Positions 51,678 to 59,414 of a stretch of DNA of 64,000 nt are shown piece after piece. Source of the stretch: DASTPP01 sp035762175 (GTDB lineage: Bacteria; Myxococcota_A; Polyangia; Polyangiales; Polyangiaceae); contig DASTPP010000068.1 of assembly GCA_035762175.1 (NCBI GenBank), positions 1-64,000 on the forward strand, read 5' to 3'. A model generated the notes under the pieces. That model had not been told where the DNA came from. It worked only from the letters and a program-made list of their open reading frames with translations, and searched no databases. Position 1 is the stretch's first letter, and every line of letters begins with the position of its first letter. A program made the translations under genes and the position numbers.

Positions 51678-54571
51678 AAGAGGGGCCCTCCGTCGGGCCC
51701 CGTGTCGTCTTCGTCGTCCTGGCCCCCGCGCGCCTCGACGAACGAGGCGAAGAGCGCGCCGATGGCGGGCCAGCGGTAGGGGGCGAGGCGGTCGGGCTGG
51801 TAGTCGAAGTAGTCTTCGAGCAGGGGGAAGATCTCGCGCTCCCAGGTGGCGCGCAGCTCGTCGCGGCCGCGCACGCCGAAGAAGTACGCGTGCCCGAGCG
51901 CGAGGCCGCCGGGCGGCTCGGCCGAGAGGCGGCGGTTGACCTCGCCGAGCAGATCGCCGAGGGCGCCGGCGCTGACCTCGTCGGCGCCCTCGGCGAGCAG
52001 GCGCTCGGTCAAGACCTGGGGGCTCGGCGCCACCTCGAAGAAGGCGAAGCGGCGCCGGAGCGCGAAGTCGAGGTGGGCGACCGAGCGGTCGGCGACGTTC
52101 ATGGTCGCGACGATCGACAGGCAGTGGGGCAGGCTGAGCGGGCGGCGCGAGCGGGCGAGCTGCACGCTCGCCTGCTCGCGGCGGCGGGCGAGCAGGTACA
52201 TGAGCTCGCCGAAGATCTGCGGCAAGTCGCCGCGGTTGATCTCGTCGATGAGCAGCACGTGCCGCCGCCCGGTGCGCGCCACGCGGGCGACCAGATCGAG
52301 CAGCACGCCGTCGGCGCGCTTGAAGAGCAGCGAGTTGCCGTCGGGGCCCGTCTCGGGGCGGTAGCCCTCGACGAAGTTCTCGTAGCCGAACGCCGGGTGG
52401 AACTGCACGAGCTCGACGCGCCCCCGGTCGCCGTCGACCAGGTGCAGCGCCACGCGCTCGGCGATGAAGGTCTTGCCCGTGCCGGGCGGCCCGTAAAGAA
52501 TGACCTGCCCGAGCTCGTCGCGCCCCTCGCCGACGCACGCGGCCCGCACCACGCGCTCGAGCCAGGGCGCGGGCAGGCCCGTGTCGCGCTGCAGCTCTTC
52601 GCGCCCGTAGCTCGCGGGCGCGTCGAGCTCGTCGCGCTCGCGCCCCTCGGCCGGGGGCGGTTCGCCCGGGCCGGGCGCCTCCGCCGGGGCCGCCCCCGCG
52701 CCGCGCTCGGGCGGGCTCGCCCGCTCGCCCTCGCCCGCCGGGGCCGCCGCCTCGCGCCCGCCGCCCGCGGCCGCCCCGTCGCGCTCGCCCGCCGGGGGCG
52801 CCGCCTCGCGCGCGGGGGCGGCGGCCTTCGCCCCCTCGGCTCCGCTCGCGCGCTCGGACGCCAGCCAGAGCTCGTCGACGCCCCGGGCGACGCCCATGGC
52901 GTCGAGCACCTCTTCGGGCGCGTCGCTGACGGCGAGGGCGAAGAGCGGCGAGAGCACGCGCGCGGCCTCGGCGCACCAGTCGGCCACCTCGCGCCGGCCC
53001 GCCTCTTCGGGGCCGAAGGTCAGGGCGAGCACGGACGCGCCGGGGCCTTCGCCGAAGGCGCGCAGATCGTCGAGCGAGCGCACCGGCCGCTCGGCGCCGC
53101 CCGGGGCCCCGCCCTCGGGCCGCAGCCCCCGCACCACGAAGCGCCCCCAGAGCGGCGAGAGGCGCTGGTGCGCGACCAGGCGCCGGCCCGCGACCGAGAG
53201 CGCGTGGCGCAGCCGCTCGCGCGCCACCTCGGGGGCGCCGTCGAGCGAGAGCCCGACGTCGAGGCCCTCGGGGTGGACGAGCAAGAAGAGCTTGACCGCC
53301 TGCTGCCGCCGCCCCTGCGCCCGCGGGTAGAACGTGGCCGAGAGGTAGGGGCGCAGCGCGCCCGCGCCCCCCGGCCCCGCCTCGCGCGCCCGGCCGAGGA
53401 CGCGCGCCGGGTCGGTCTCGACCGCCCAGCCCCCGAGCACGTTCGGCGCGTTCAAGAGCGGCTCGATCACGCGCGCCGCCACCACGCGCGCGAGCTGCTC
53501 GAGCGGCTCGCGCACCGCGCGGCGGTAGGCGCCCCGGAGCGAGCGCGCCCCCTCGCCCGCCGCGGGCCCGCCCGGCTCGGCCGCCACGTCGCGGATCAGG
53601 TGGAATGACGTCGCCGGGAACGCCGCGAGCGCCTCCCACTCGGACGCGGGCGGGGCCGGCTCGAGCTCGTCGCGACGGGCCGCCTCGCGCAGGAGCGCGG
53701 CGTCGCAGAGGTGGGGGTCGAGCCCCTCGCGCTTCACGTACGCCCGCGCCCCCTCGGCGAAGCGCAGGTACCCCTCGCCGTCGGTCTCGCCCCCGCCCGC
53801 GGCGAAGCCCGCCGCGCGCAGGCCCGAGGCGAGGCGGTTCGTCCACGGGAAGTGCTCGTCCGGCGCGAGCGTGTGCAGCACCATCGAGGGCAAGAGCTTG
53901 CCCGCGAGCGGCAGATCGTTGCGCGCCCAGAGCCGGTCGAGCGCCGCCGCCACCTGGTCGGGCGTCGCCTCGACGAGCTCGCGGACCCACTCGTCGAACA
54001 CGGCCGCGTGCTCGGCGTACGTCGCGGGGAAGGTGCCCACGAACGCGGGCGCGAAGCGGTTGTACACCGTGTGGCCCGGGCGGCGCCCGCCGGTCGCGCT
54101 CCAGCAGCGCATCAGCGCGAGCACGCCGGCGGCGTCGAGCGGCGGCCCGAGCAGGAGCGCCCGCGCCTCGTCGAGCGCCGCCCGGCGACGCGCCACCTCT
54201 TCGGCGCGCCGCTCGGGGTCGTCGAGCAGCGCCTCGAGCACCTCGGGCCCCGCCGCCCGGCGCGACCCGCGCAGCTCGGCCGTCGCCGCCCGCAGCGCCT
54301 CGCCCCCGTCGCGCGACAGCCGGAGCGGCGCCTCGCCCGCCTCGCCCCAGGGCACGTAACGGAAGAGCCCGCCGCCGCAGGCGCGGAAGGCCTCGTCGCC
54401 GTTGAGCTCGCGCCAGACCGACGACTGCGGCGTGCGGCGGCCCGGCGCGGGGCTGAAGCGGTACGGCCAGCGCTCGCCGAGCGCGGCCGCGAGATCGACG
54501 TAGTGCACGAGGCCCCGCCCGGGCGTCTCGTCGAGCAGCGTGTGAATGGCTTCGCGCCACGTCGAGGGCAT
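51674..54571 (-). CDS. mcrB: McrB-like AAA+ GTPase with N-terminal HARE-HTH-type sensor region
   Basis: The 965-aa protein ends in a McrB AAA+ domain: Walker A ILYGPPGTGKTF (about 690), VQFHPAFGYENFVEGYRP, Walker B VLLIDEINRGDLPQIFGEL and the signature TMNVADRSVAHLDFALRRRF, in which Val replaces the usual Thr of MNTADRS. The N-terminus (residues 1-75: MPSTWREAIHTLLDETPGRG, VHYVDLAAALG, FRACGGGLFRYVPW) resembles a HARE-HTH domain, proposed to read modified DNA. Two further uncharacterised segments (about 90-330 and 330-520) and an Ala/Glu/Pro linker precede the motor. It is twice the length of E. coli McrB, so target recognition is probably different. ATG 54571 starts the HARE-like domain. Confidence 0.88.
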   Translation of the reverse strand: MPSTWREAIHTLLDETPGRGLVHYVDLAAALGERWPYRFSPAPGRRTPQSSVWRELNGDEAFRACGGGLFRYVPWGEAGEAPLRLSRDGGEALRAATAELRGSRRAAGPEVLEALLDDPERRAEEVARRRAALDEARALLLGPPLDAAGVLALMRCWSATGGRRPGHTVYNRFAPAFVGTFPATYAEHAAVFDEWVRELVEATPDQVAAALDRLWARNDLPLAGKLLPSMVLHTLAPDEHFPWTNRLASGLRAAGFAAGGGETDGEGYLRFAEGARAYVKREGLDPHLCDAALLREAARRDELEPAPPASEWEALAAFPATSFHLIRDVAAEPGGPAAGEGARSLRGAYRRAVREPLEQLARVVAARVIEPLLNAPNVLGGWAVETDPARVLGRAREAGPGGAGALRPYLSATFYPRAQGRRQQAVKLFLLVHPEGLDVGLSLDGAPEVARERLRHALSVAGRRLVAHQRLSPLWGRFVVRGLRPEGGAPGGAERPVRSLDDLRAFGEGPGASVLALTFGPEEAGRREVADWCAEAARVLSPLFALAVSDAPEEVLDAMGVARGVDELWLASERASGAEGAKAAAPAREAAPPAGERDGAAAGGGREAAAPAGEGERASPPERGAGAAPAEAPGPGEPPPAEGRERDELDAPASYGREELQRDTGLPAPWLERVVRAACVGEGRDELGQVILYGPPGTGKTFIAERVALHLVDGDRGRVELVQFHPAFGYENFVEGYRPETGPDGNSLLFKRADGVLLDLVARVARTGRRHVLLIDEINRGDLPQIFGELMYLLARRREQASVQLARSRRPLSLPHCLSIVATMNVADRSVAHLDFALRRRFAFFEVAPSPQVLTERLLAEGADEVSAGALGDLLGEVNRRLSAEPPGGLALGHAYFFGVRGRDELRATWEREIFPLLEDYFDYQPDRLAPYRWPAIGALFASFVEARGGQDDEDDTGPDGGPLF

Positions 54572-54620
54572 GGGCGTGCGGGGCGGGCGCCTCGTGCCGG
54601 GCCCCACCCTCTCCTAGCAC

Positions 54621-54676
54621 CTTTGGGCGCGGGCGCGGCCCCCGCGCTCTTTGGGCGCGGGCGCGGCCCCTGCGCT
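54621..54676. repeat. 28-bp tandem repeat, two copies, immediately after a stop codon
   Basis: CTTTGGGCGCGGGCGCGGCC followed by CC(C/T)GCGCT occurs at 54621-54648 and 54649-54676, differing at one position. The second copy abuts and overlaps by two bases the stop codon (54675-54677) of the upstream membrane-protein gene. Confidence 0.9.
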
Positions 54677-55352
54677 ACGACAGAAAATAGAGGGACACCT
54701 GGCGGTAGAGCCAGTAGTACGCCGGCCTCGCGAAGGGCGCCCAGAACCAGAGCACCAGAATGGCGACCAAGGTCCACAGGACCCCCCGCAGCGTCGACGG
54801 CGTGCCCTTCGGCCCCGCGCGCCACGCCGCGTAGGTCGCGACGAGGGCGCCTAGAAGCATGCCATAGAAGAGGAGCACGAAGGGCGCCGCCGACCACTGG
54901 TTGAGCTGCGTCGAAAACGCCCAAACGAACCCGAAGAACGAGAGCATGCCGAAGCCGCTCGCGGAGGTCTCGATGTCCTTCCAGCGGAAGCGCCGGCCCC
55001 CGATCACCACCCCGGCCGCCGGGGCCTCGGCCCGCCCGGCGCCCTCGGCCGCCGGGGCCTCGGCCCGCCCGGCGCCGTCGGCCGCCGCGCCCTCGCCGCC
55101 GAGCCCCGTTTCGCCCTTCCGCCCCTTTGCGCCCTTGCGGCCCGAGCGCCTTTCGCCCTTGGCCTTTCGGCGTTTGACCTTGGCGCTCGGCTCGCCCTCG
55201 GCGCTCGGCTCGCCCTCGGCGCCCGGCTGGCCGTCGGCCTCGCGCTCGTCGCCCTCGGGGGCGCCGGCCGCGGCGCGCGGCTCGTCGGCCCGGGCGCCTT
55301 CGTCGGGGGGCGTGGCGCCGGGGCCGGACGTCGGGGGCGTCTCGCCGCTCAC
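54675..55352 (-). CDS. Membrane protein with a repetitive charged N-terminal region
   Basis: The 225-aa protein has a disordered N-terminus of Glu/Gly/Pro/Lys-rich repeats (GEPSAEGEPSA; twice EGAGRAEAPAA) and a strongly basic stretch (KVKRRKAKGERRSGRKGAKG). About three membrane helices follow (MLSFFGFVWAFSTQLNQW, FVLLFYGMLLGALVATYAAW, LRGVLWTLVAILVLWFW). Two DNA tandem duplications underlie the repeats: 33 bp at 55014-55079 and 18 bp at 55182-55217. It starts at GTG 55352, overlapping the TGA of the upstream AMMECR1-like gene (GTGA), so the pair is coupled. I recognise no family. The McrB gene follows 104 bp downstream on the same strand. Confidence 0.7.
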   Translation of the reverse strand: MSGETPPTSGPGATPPDEGARADEPRAAAGAPEGDEREADGQPGAEGEPSAEGEPSAKVKRRKAKGERRSGRKGAKGRKGETGLGGEGAAADGAGRAEAPAAEGAGRAEAPAAGVVIGGRRFRWKDIETSASGFGMLSFFGFVWAFSTQLNQWSAAPFVLLFYGMLLGALVATYAAWRAGPKGTPSTLRGVLWTLVAILVLWFWAPFARPAYYWLYRQVSLYFLS

Positions 55353-57178
55353 GGGCGCCCCTCGCGCAGGATGGAGAGCAGCCCGAGCAGCCCGGTCACG
55401 TTGTGTTGCACGTAGTCGATGCGCACGTCGAGCCGGTGCGGCGTGCCCCGGAAGCCGCCGCGGGCCCGCTCGGGGTTCGTCAAAAAGTAGCCGTTGGCGG
55501 GGCGGAACTGCTGGGCCACCTGGAAGTGCGCCGACTCGAGCGACAACGCCCGGATGGACTCGGCCCGGGCGCGATCGCCGGCGCGCTGCGCCATGCGGTA
55601 GGCGGCCGTCAGCCCCTCGTTGCGCGAGCCGGCCGGCGTGACGTGCGGCAGGAGCGGCCCCTCGGCGGGGCCCCCCGCCAGATCGACGGGCGCGCCCTCG
55701 TGCCGGCGGAGCATCGTGAGCTCGGTCGTCTGGATGATGTCGTACGCGTACTGCCGCACCCACTCGGCCGGGGCGATGGCGTCGAGCTCGGCGAGCGCCT
55801 GGGTCAGCCACGCGTCGGGCGGAACGTAGAGCTCGACCCCGCCCCAGCGCCAGCGCCGCTTGACCAGGAACTCGGCCCCGAGCACCGCGCTCGCCTTGTA
55901 GCGCGCTTGCGGGTCGATGCCATAAAGCCTTATCAGGCCGAGCAGCGCCTCGCCGGGGTAGTAGATCGAGTTGTCGCCCGGCACGTTCGCGCCGGGGCCC
56001 CAGTCGAAGTAGCTGGCGAAGTAGCCGTCGTCGCGCTGCTGGCTGCGGACGAAGTCGGCCAGGCGCGTGAGCAGGGCCCGGTCGGCCCCGTCGCCGAGCG
56101 CCCGCTCGCGCTCGACGAGGGCGAGCATCGAGAGGCCGACGGCGCCGAGCTTGGCCTTGTCGCCCTCGATGAGGAAGGCGCGGCCCGGGTCGCCCTCGAC
56201 GGGGCGCACCTGTTTTCGTAGCCAGCCCGTAGCCTTCTCGGCCGACGCGAGGAACGAGGGCTCGCGGAACTCGCGGTAGAGCTGGAAGAGCGAGTACGTC
56301 GTGCCCGCGTGGCGCAGGAGGTTGTACTCGTCGTCGCAGTTGTCGCGGCCCGCGTCGTAGGTGTAGCAGTAGCGCCCGTCGCCGCGCACCGAGCGCGCCA
56401 GGAAGGCGCCGGCCTCGAGCAGCGACTGCCGCAGCACGGCCTCGTCGAGGCCGGCCCGCACCACGTTGCCCCGGTGGACGGGCAGCGGCCCGGGCTCGCC
56501 CTCGACCCCCTCGACGAAGGCGAACGAGCGGAAGCGCCGCGTCGCGTCGGCCTCGCCGCCGAGCTGGCGGTCGAGGCCCTGGAGCGAGGCGAGCACCGCC
56601 TCGCCGCGCTCGACCGTCCACGAAGGCAGGTACCACGCCTCTTTGGCGCCGCGCCGCGCCCGCAGGCCGTCGAGCCCGGGGTCGACGACCCAGTCGAGGT
56701 ACCAGGTGGCCCGCGTCCAGAGCGGGCCGGGCGGGCCCACGAGATCAATCTTCACCCGCGCCCGCGCCAGGCGGTCTTTGGGCAGCCTCGCCCGCGCGAA
56801 CGCCGCCCCCGCCTGCCGCCCCGCCTCGGCGAGGGCGCGGCCGAGCGTCGCCGGGGCGCCGGCGGCCCCCGGCTCCCAGCGGCCGACGAAGGGCCCGGCG
56901 TCGCCGCGGCCCGGCACGTACACGGACACGAACAGGGGCGCGCTCAGCGCCCGCCCGAGCGCCGCCTCGTCCGGGGCGGCCGCCTCGCCGGCCCCGGCGG
57001 CCCGCTCGAACGCCGCGCGCGCCGCCGCGAGCGCGAGGCGCATCTCGCCTTCGGGCAGCGGCCCGACGTCGGCGAGCCGGTGGGCGCGCTTGAAGGCCCA
57101 GGGCGTCAGCAACAAAAGGACGGCGAGGCAGACGGAGGCCACCCGGCGCGCCAACGGGGTCTTCCACCAGCTCGGCAC
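55349..57178 (-). CDS. Membrane-anchored protein with AMMECR1-like domain and six-hairpin (alpha/alpha-toroid) domain
   Basis: The 609-aa protein has an N-terminal anchor (RVASVCLAVLLLLTPWAF). Residues ~40-155 resemble AMMECR1: LALAAARAAFERAAG, LFVSVYVPGRGDAGPFVGRW and LPKDRLARARVKIDLVGP. The C-terminal ~400 residues have repeated helical-hairpin motifs of six-hairpin glycosidase-like folds: YNLLRHAGTTYSLFQLYREF, RAFLIEGDKAKLGAVGLSML, GYFASYFDWG, IYYPGEALLGLIRLYG and LTMLRRHEG. Both assignments are by pattern only. Function is unknown; a carbohydrate or cell-wall role outside the membrane is plausible. GTG 57178 starts the anchor. It is coupled to the next gene by GTGA overlap. Confidence 0.65.
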   Translation of the reverse strand: MPSWWKTPLARRVASVCLAVLLLLTPWAFKRAHRLADVGPLPEGEMRLALAAARAAFERAAGAGEAAAPDEAALGRALSAPLFVSVYVPGRGDAGPFVGRWEPGAAGAPATLGRALAEAGRQAGAAFARARLPKDRLARARVKIDLVGPPGPLWTRATWYLDWVVDPGLDGLRARRGAKEAWYLPSWTVERGEAVLASLQGLDRQLGGEADATRRFRSFAFVEGVEGEPGPLPVHRGNVVRAGLDEAVLRQSLLEAGAFLARSVRGDGRYCYTYDAGRDNCDDEYNLLRHAGTTYSLFQLYREFREPSFLASAEKATGWLRKQVRPVEGDPGRAFLIEGDKAKLGAVGLSMLALVERERALGDGADRALLTRLADFVRSQQRDDGYFASYFDWGPGANVPGDNSIYYPGEALLGLIRLYGIDPQARYKASAVLGAEFLVKRRWRWGGVELYVPPDAWLTQALAELDAIAPAEWVRQYAYDIIQTTELTMLRRHEGAPVDLAGGPAEGPLLPHVTPAGSRNEGLTAAYRMAQRAGDRARAESIRALSLESAHFQVAQQFRPANGYFLTNPERARGGFRGTPHRLDVRIDYVQHNVTGLLGLLSILREGRP

Positions 57179-57386
57179 GGTCGTCGCAGCGATCGGCCAC
57201 GACGGGTGCCGCCCGTCAATCCTTTTCGGCCGCCGCCCGGGCCCCGCGCCCCTTTTGCTCGCGCCCCGCCGCGGCCCTTTGCTAGGCTCTCGGGCGGGCC
57301 TCGGCGCGTCGTCTCGGCCTCGGGCGTGCCGAGGCGCGAACGCGGCGCTAGCGTTTCGGTGAGGTTCGGCCCCCAGAGGTGAAGCC

Positions 57387-57662
57387 ATGGCCTTGCGACC
57401 GACGATCGGGCTGATCACGATTTCGACCCTGCTCGTGGGCTGGCAGAGCGCGAACACGGCGCCGAACGCCGTCCCGCTCAAGCCGCCCGCGGCGGCCCCC
57501 CAACGAACGCCCGCGCGCTATCCGTTCTCGGGCGGCTCGTTCGTGACGTACAACCGGGCCCTGCCCGCCGAGGTCATCGAGGCCGCCTCGGGCCAGGTGC
57601 CGGCACGACCCGTGCTTGTTTGGGCCGGCAACGAGCCCGCGAGCCCCGGCGCCAACAAGTAA
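57387..57662 (+). CDS. Small secreted protein, unknown function (91 aa)
   Basis: The 91-aa protein has a hydrophobic N-terminus (PTIGLITISTLLVGWQSA) that looks like a signal peptide or anchor, then a Pro/Ala linker (KPPAAAPQRTPARY) and a short folded part (FSGGSFVTYNRALPAEVIEA). I recognise no family. ATG 57387 has AGAGGTG 5-11 nt upstream. TAGGCT (57283) and TAGCGT (57349) are candidate -10 elements. It is divergent from the AMMECR1-like gene and upstream of two secreted beta-barrels, so an envelope role is plausible but unproved. Confidence 0.6.
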   Translation: MALRPTIGLITISTLLVGWQSANTAPNAVPLKPPAAAPQRTPARYPFSGGSFVTYNRALPAEVIEAASGQVPARPVLVWAGNEPASPGANK

Positions 57663-58215
57663 GGTTCGGGCGCCAGCGCGCCTGCCGTCGCTCGCTCGAC
57701 GGGCCCTCGCCGCCCCCGCGTTGCCGCGCTCGAGGCGGCCTGACCCCACGCCCGCTCGGGCGCTGGCGGGCGTGCCGCTGGGCTTCGCCGAAGGCACCTC
57801 GTCGGAGGCCAAAGCCCGCTGCCTCGACCACCGACCGCGAGGGGCTGTGCGCCCGGCTGAACGGGCGGGTTTGGGCTTGCCCCTGGGGGGCGTCCGCAAC
57901 GCCTCAGCCCGAGGCCGATTCGGCGGCGTCGAGGGGCCTGCGCACGGATGTGCGCTCGGATGTGCGCTCGGGCGTGCGACTGCGGTCGGGCGGCCGGCCG
58001 GGTTGGCGCCTCGGCCCCCGGGACCCTTCGGGGCGGACGTCGGCGCCGCCGGGCGCACCTGCTCGCTCGGGTGTGCGCTCGAATGGGCGGCGCGTGCCTC
58101 TGGGGGGCTCCCCGGCTTCGGGCGGCGAAGCCAAATTCTTGGGTCGAGCGCCTGGCGTCCCACCCGCCTGGCATGCAAGAGTATTTGGCGCGCCATGTGC
58201 CTTCCCAACCCCACG
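57663..58215. other. Intergenic region upstream of the first beta-barrel gene
   Basis: This 553-bp stretch has no supported gene. It holds a short direct repeat GGATGTGCGCTC at 57946-57957 and 57958-57969, with a decayed third copy at 57970. A related GGGTGTGCGCTC lies near 58069. The preceding 57780-57900 region is Arg/Gly-coding-like in every frame, typical of non-coding GC-rich DNA. Confidence 0.5.
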
Positions 58216-59145
58216 ATGCGTGCCCCTACTCTGGTCTGCGCCCTGGCGTCATCGATCGTGTTCGCGAGCGGGGTGGCCTCGGCCCAAGAGCCGACTCCGG
58301 CACCGAGCTCGCCTTCGAACTGGTTCGACCCGGCGCCAGCCGATCAAAAAAAGCCAACCGAATCGAAGCCCGCGCCCGACGCGGCCTCGCCCGAGGCGCC
58401 GGCCGAGGCGGCCGTCGAGGTGCCCAAGGCCGAGCCCGAGAAGGCCAAGGTGCCCGAGCGGCCGGTCGAGGCGGCCGGCTCGCGCGCCCGCAAGCGCACG
58501 GCGCCCGAGCCGCCCTCCGACCGGCTCGTCTGGCGGCCCGAGATGTCGCGGCCGAAGACGAACCTCGTCGTCGGCGGCGGCGCCGGCTTCGTCAGCGGGC
58601 GCTTCCGGCACCCCGACCTGTACGGCAACGCCTTCAGCGGCATCGCCGCCAGCGTGCACGCGGGCGTGCAGGTCAACCCCTCGATTCTCATCGGCGTCGA
58701 CTTCGACGCCTACCGCACCTCGGTCGAGTACATCGGCGAGGGCGTGTACGGCTACAAGGGCGCCAACAACCCACGCTTTCTGCCCCCCGGGGCCCAGGGC
58801 GGCGGCGCCCGGCTGACGGGCGCGTGCACGAACTGTAAGTCGACCTTGGGCGGCGGCGGCTACGTCCAGTCGGGCCCGCTGAACGTGCTGACCTTGGGGC
58901 CGCGGCTGCAGTTCTCGGCCAAGCCCTCCGAGGGCCTTTACGGCGCGGTCACCGGCGGCTTCACCTTCCTCGAGGGCACGCTCAAGAACCAGAACGGCAT
59001 GTCCATCGGCGCCCGCGGCGGCTACCGCTTCGCGCTGAGCGAGCAGGTCGGCCTGGCGCTCGAGGCGGGCACGAGCGCCCACCGCTTCGAGAAGACGACC
59101 GCGGTCTTCGGCTTCGGCGGCCTGCAGCTCCAGCTCCGCATGTGA
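58216..59145 (+). CDS. Secreted outer-membrane beta-barrel protein, paralogue 1
   Basis: The 309-aa protein has a signal peptide (MRAPTLVCALASSIVFASGV, cleavage after ASAQ) and a Pro/Ala/Glu-rich linker to about residue 105. An eight-strand-type barrel region follows: TNLVVGGGAGFVSGRF, ASVHAGVQVNPSILIGVDF, YGAVTGGFTFLEGTL, SIGARGGYRFALSEQVGLAL and the terminal strand AVFGFGGLQLQLRM, which ends in an outer-membrane-targeting pattern. It contains a Cys pair ACTNC in a loop. It is paralogous to the next gene over the barrel. ATG 58216 sits before the signal; ATG 58195 is also in frame. A 40-44-bp repeat begins at its last codon. Confidence 0.75.
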   Translation: MRAPTLVCALASSIVFASGVASAQEPTPAPSSPSNWFDPAPADQKKPTESKPAPDAASPEAPAEAAVEVPKAEPEKAKVPERPVEAAGSRARKRTAPEPPSDRLVWRPEMSRPKTNLVVGGGAGFVSGRFRHPDLYGNAFSGIAASVHAGVQVNPSILIGVDFDAYRTSVEYIGEGVYGYKGANNPRFLPPGAQGGGARLTGACTNCKSTLGGGGYVQSGPLNVLTLGPRLQFSAKPSEGLYGAVTGGFTFLEGTLKNQNGMSIGARGGYRFALSEQVGLALEAGTSAHRFEKTTAVFGFGGLQLQLRM

Positions 59146-59223
59146 GCCCGCCCGCCCCCGCCTTCGCGCGGGGGCGCGTCGACATGTGAGCCCGCCCCCG
59201 CCTTCGCGCGGGGGCGCGTCGAC
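59140..59223. repeat. 40-44-bp tandem duplication spanning the barrel-1 stop codon, with hairpin
   Basis: Copy 1 (59140-59183) begins ATGTGAGCCCGCC, where ATG TGA are the last codon and stop of the barrel gene. Copy 2 (59184-59223) repeats the same sequence including ATGTGA, shortened by four bases. Each contains CGCCCCCGC-CTTCGC-GCGGGGGCG, a perfect 9-bp stem with 6-nt loop that could serve as a terminator hairpin, although no T-run follows. Confidence 0.9.
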
Positions 59224-59414
59224 GCCGGGGCGAGCTCGGACGTCGATCGAACGACGCTCGGCGTGGTCATTCTTTGGCCAACGCCCGGGCTTTTGAGAGA
59301 GATTGCCCGAGCGCTTGCCGCGTCGCCCGGCTGGCTCTCGGTGCCCTTGCTTCGGCGGTGGCGTGGCATTTGCTGTTGCTACGTTGTTTCCGCCCGCCTA
59401 GCGACGAGGCCGCC

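Noticed and set aside
57616..58215. Upstream extension of barrel gene 1 to 57616
   Set aside because: The frame is open, but the sequence before ATG 58216 lacks protein-like patterns and a signal peptide begins at 58216.
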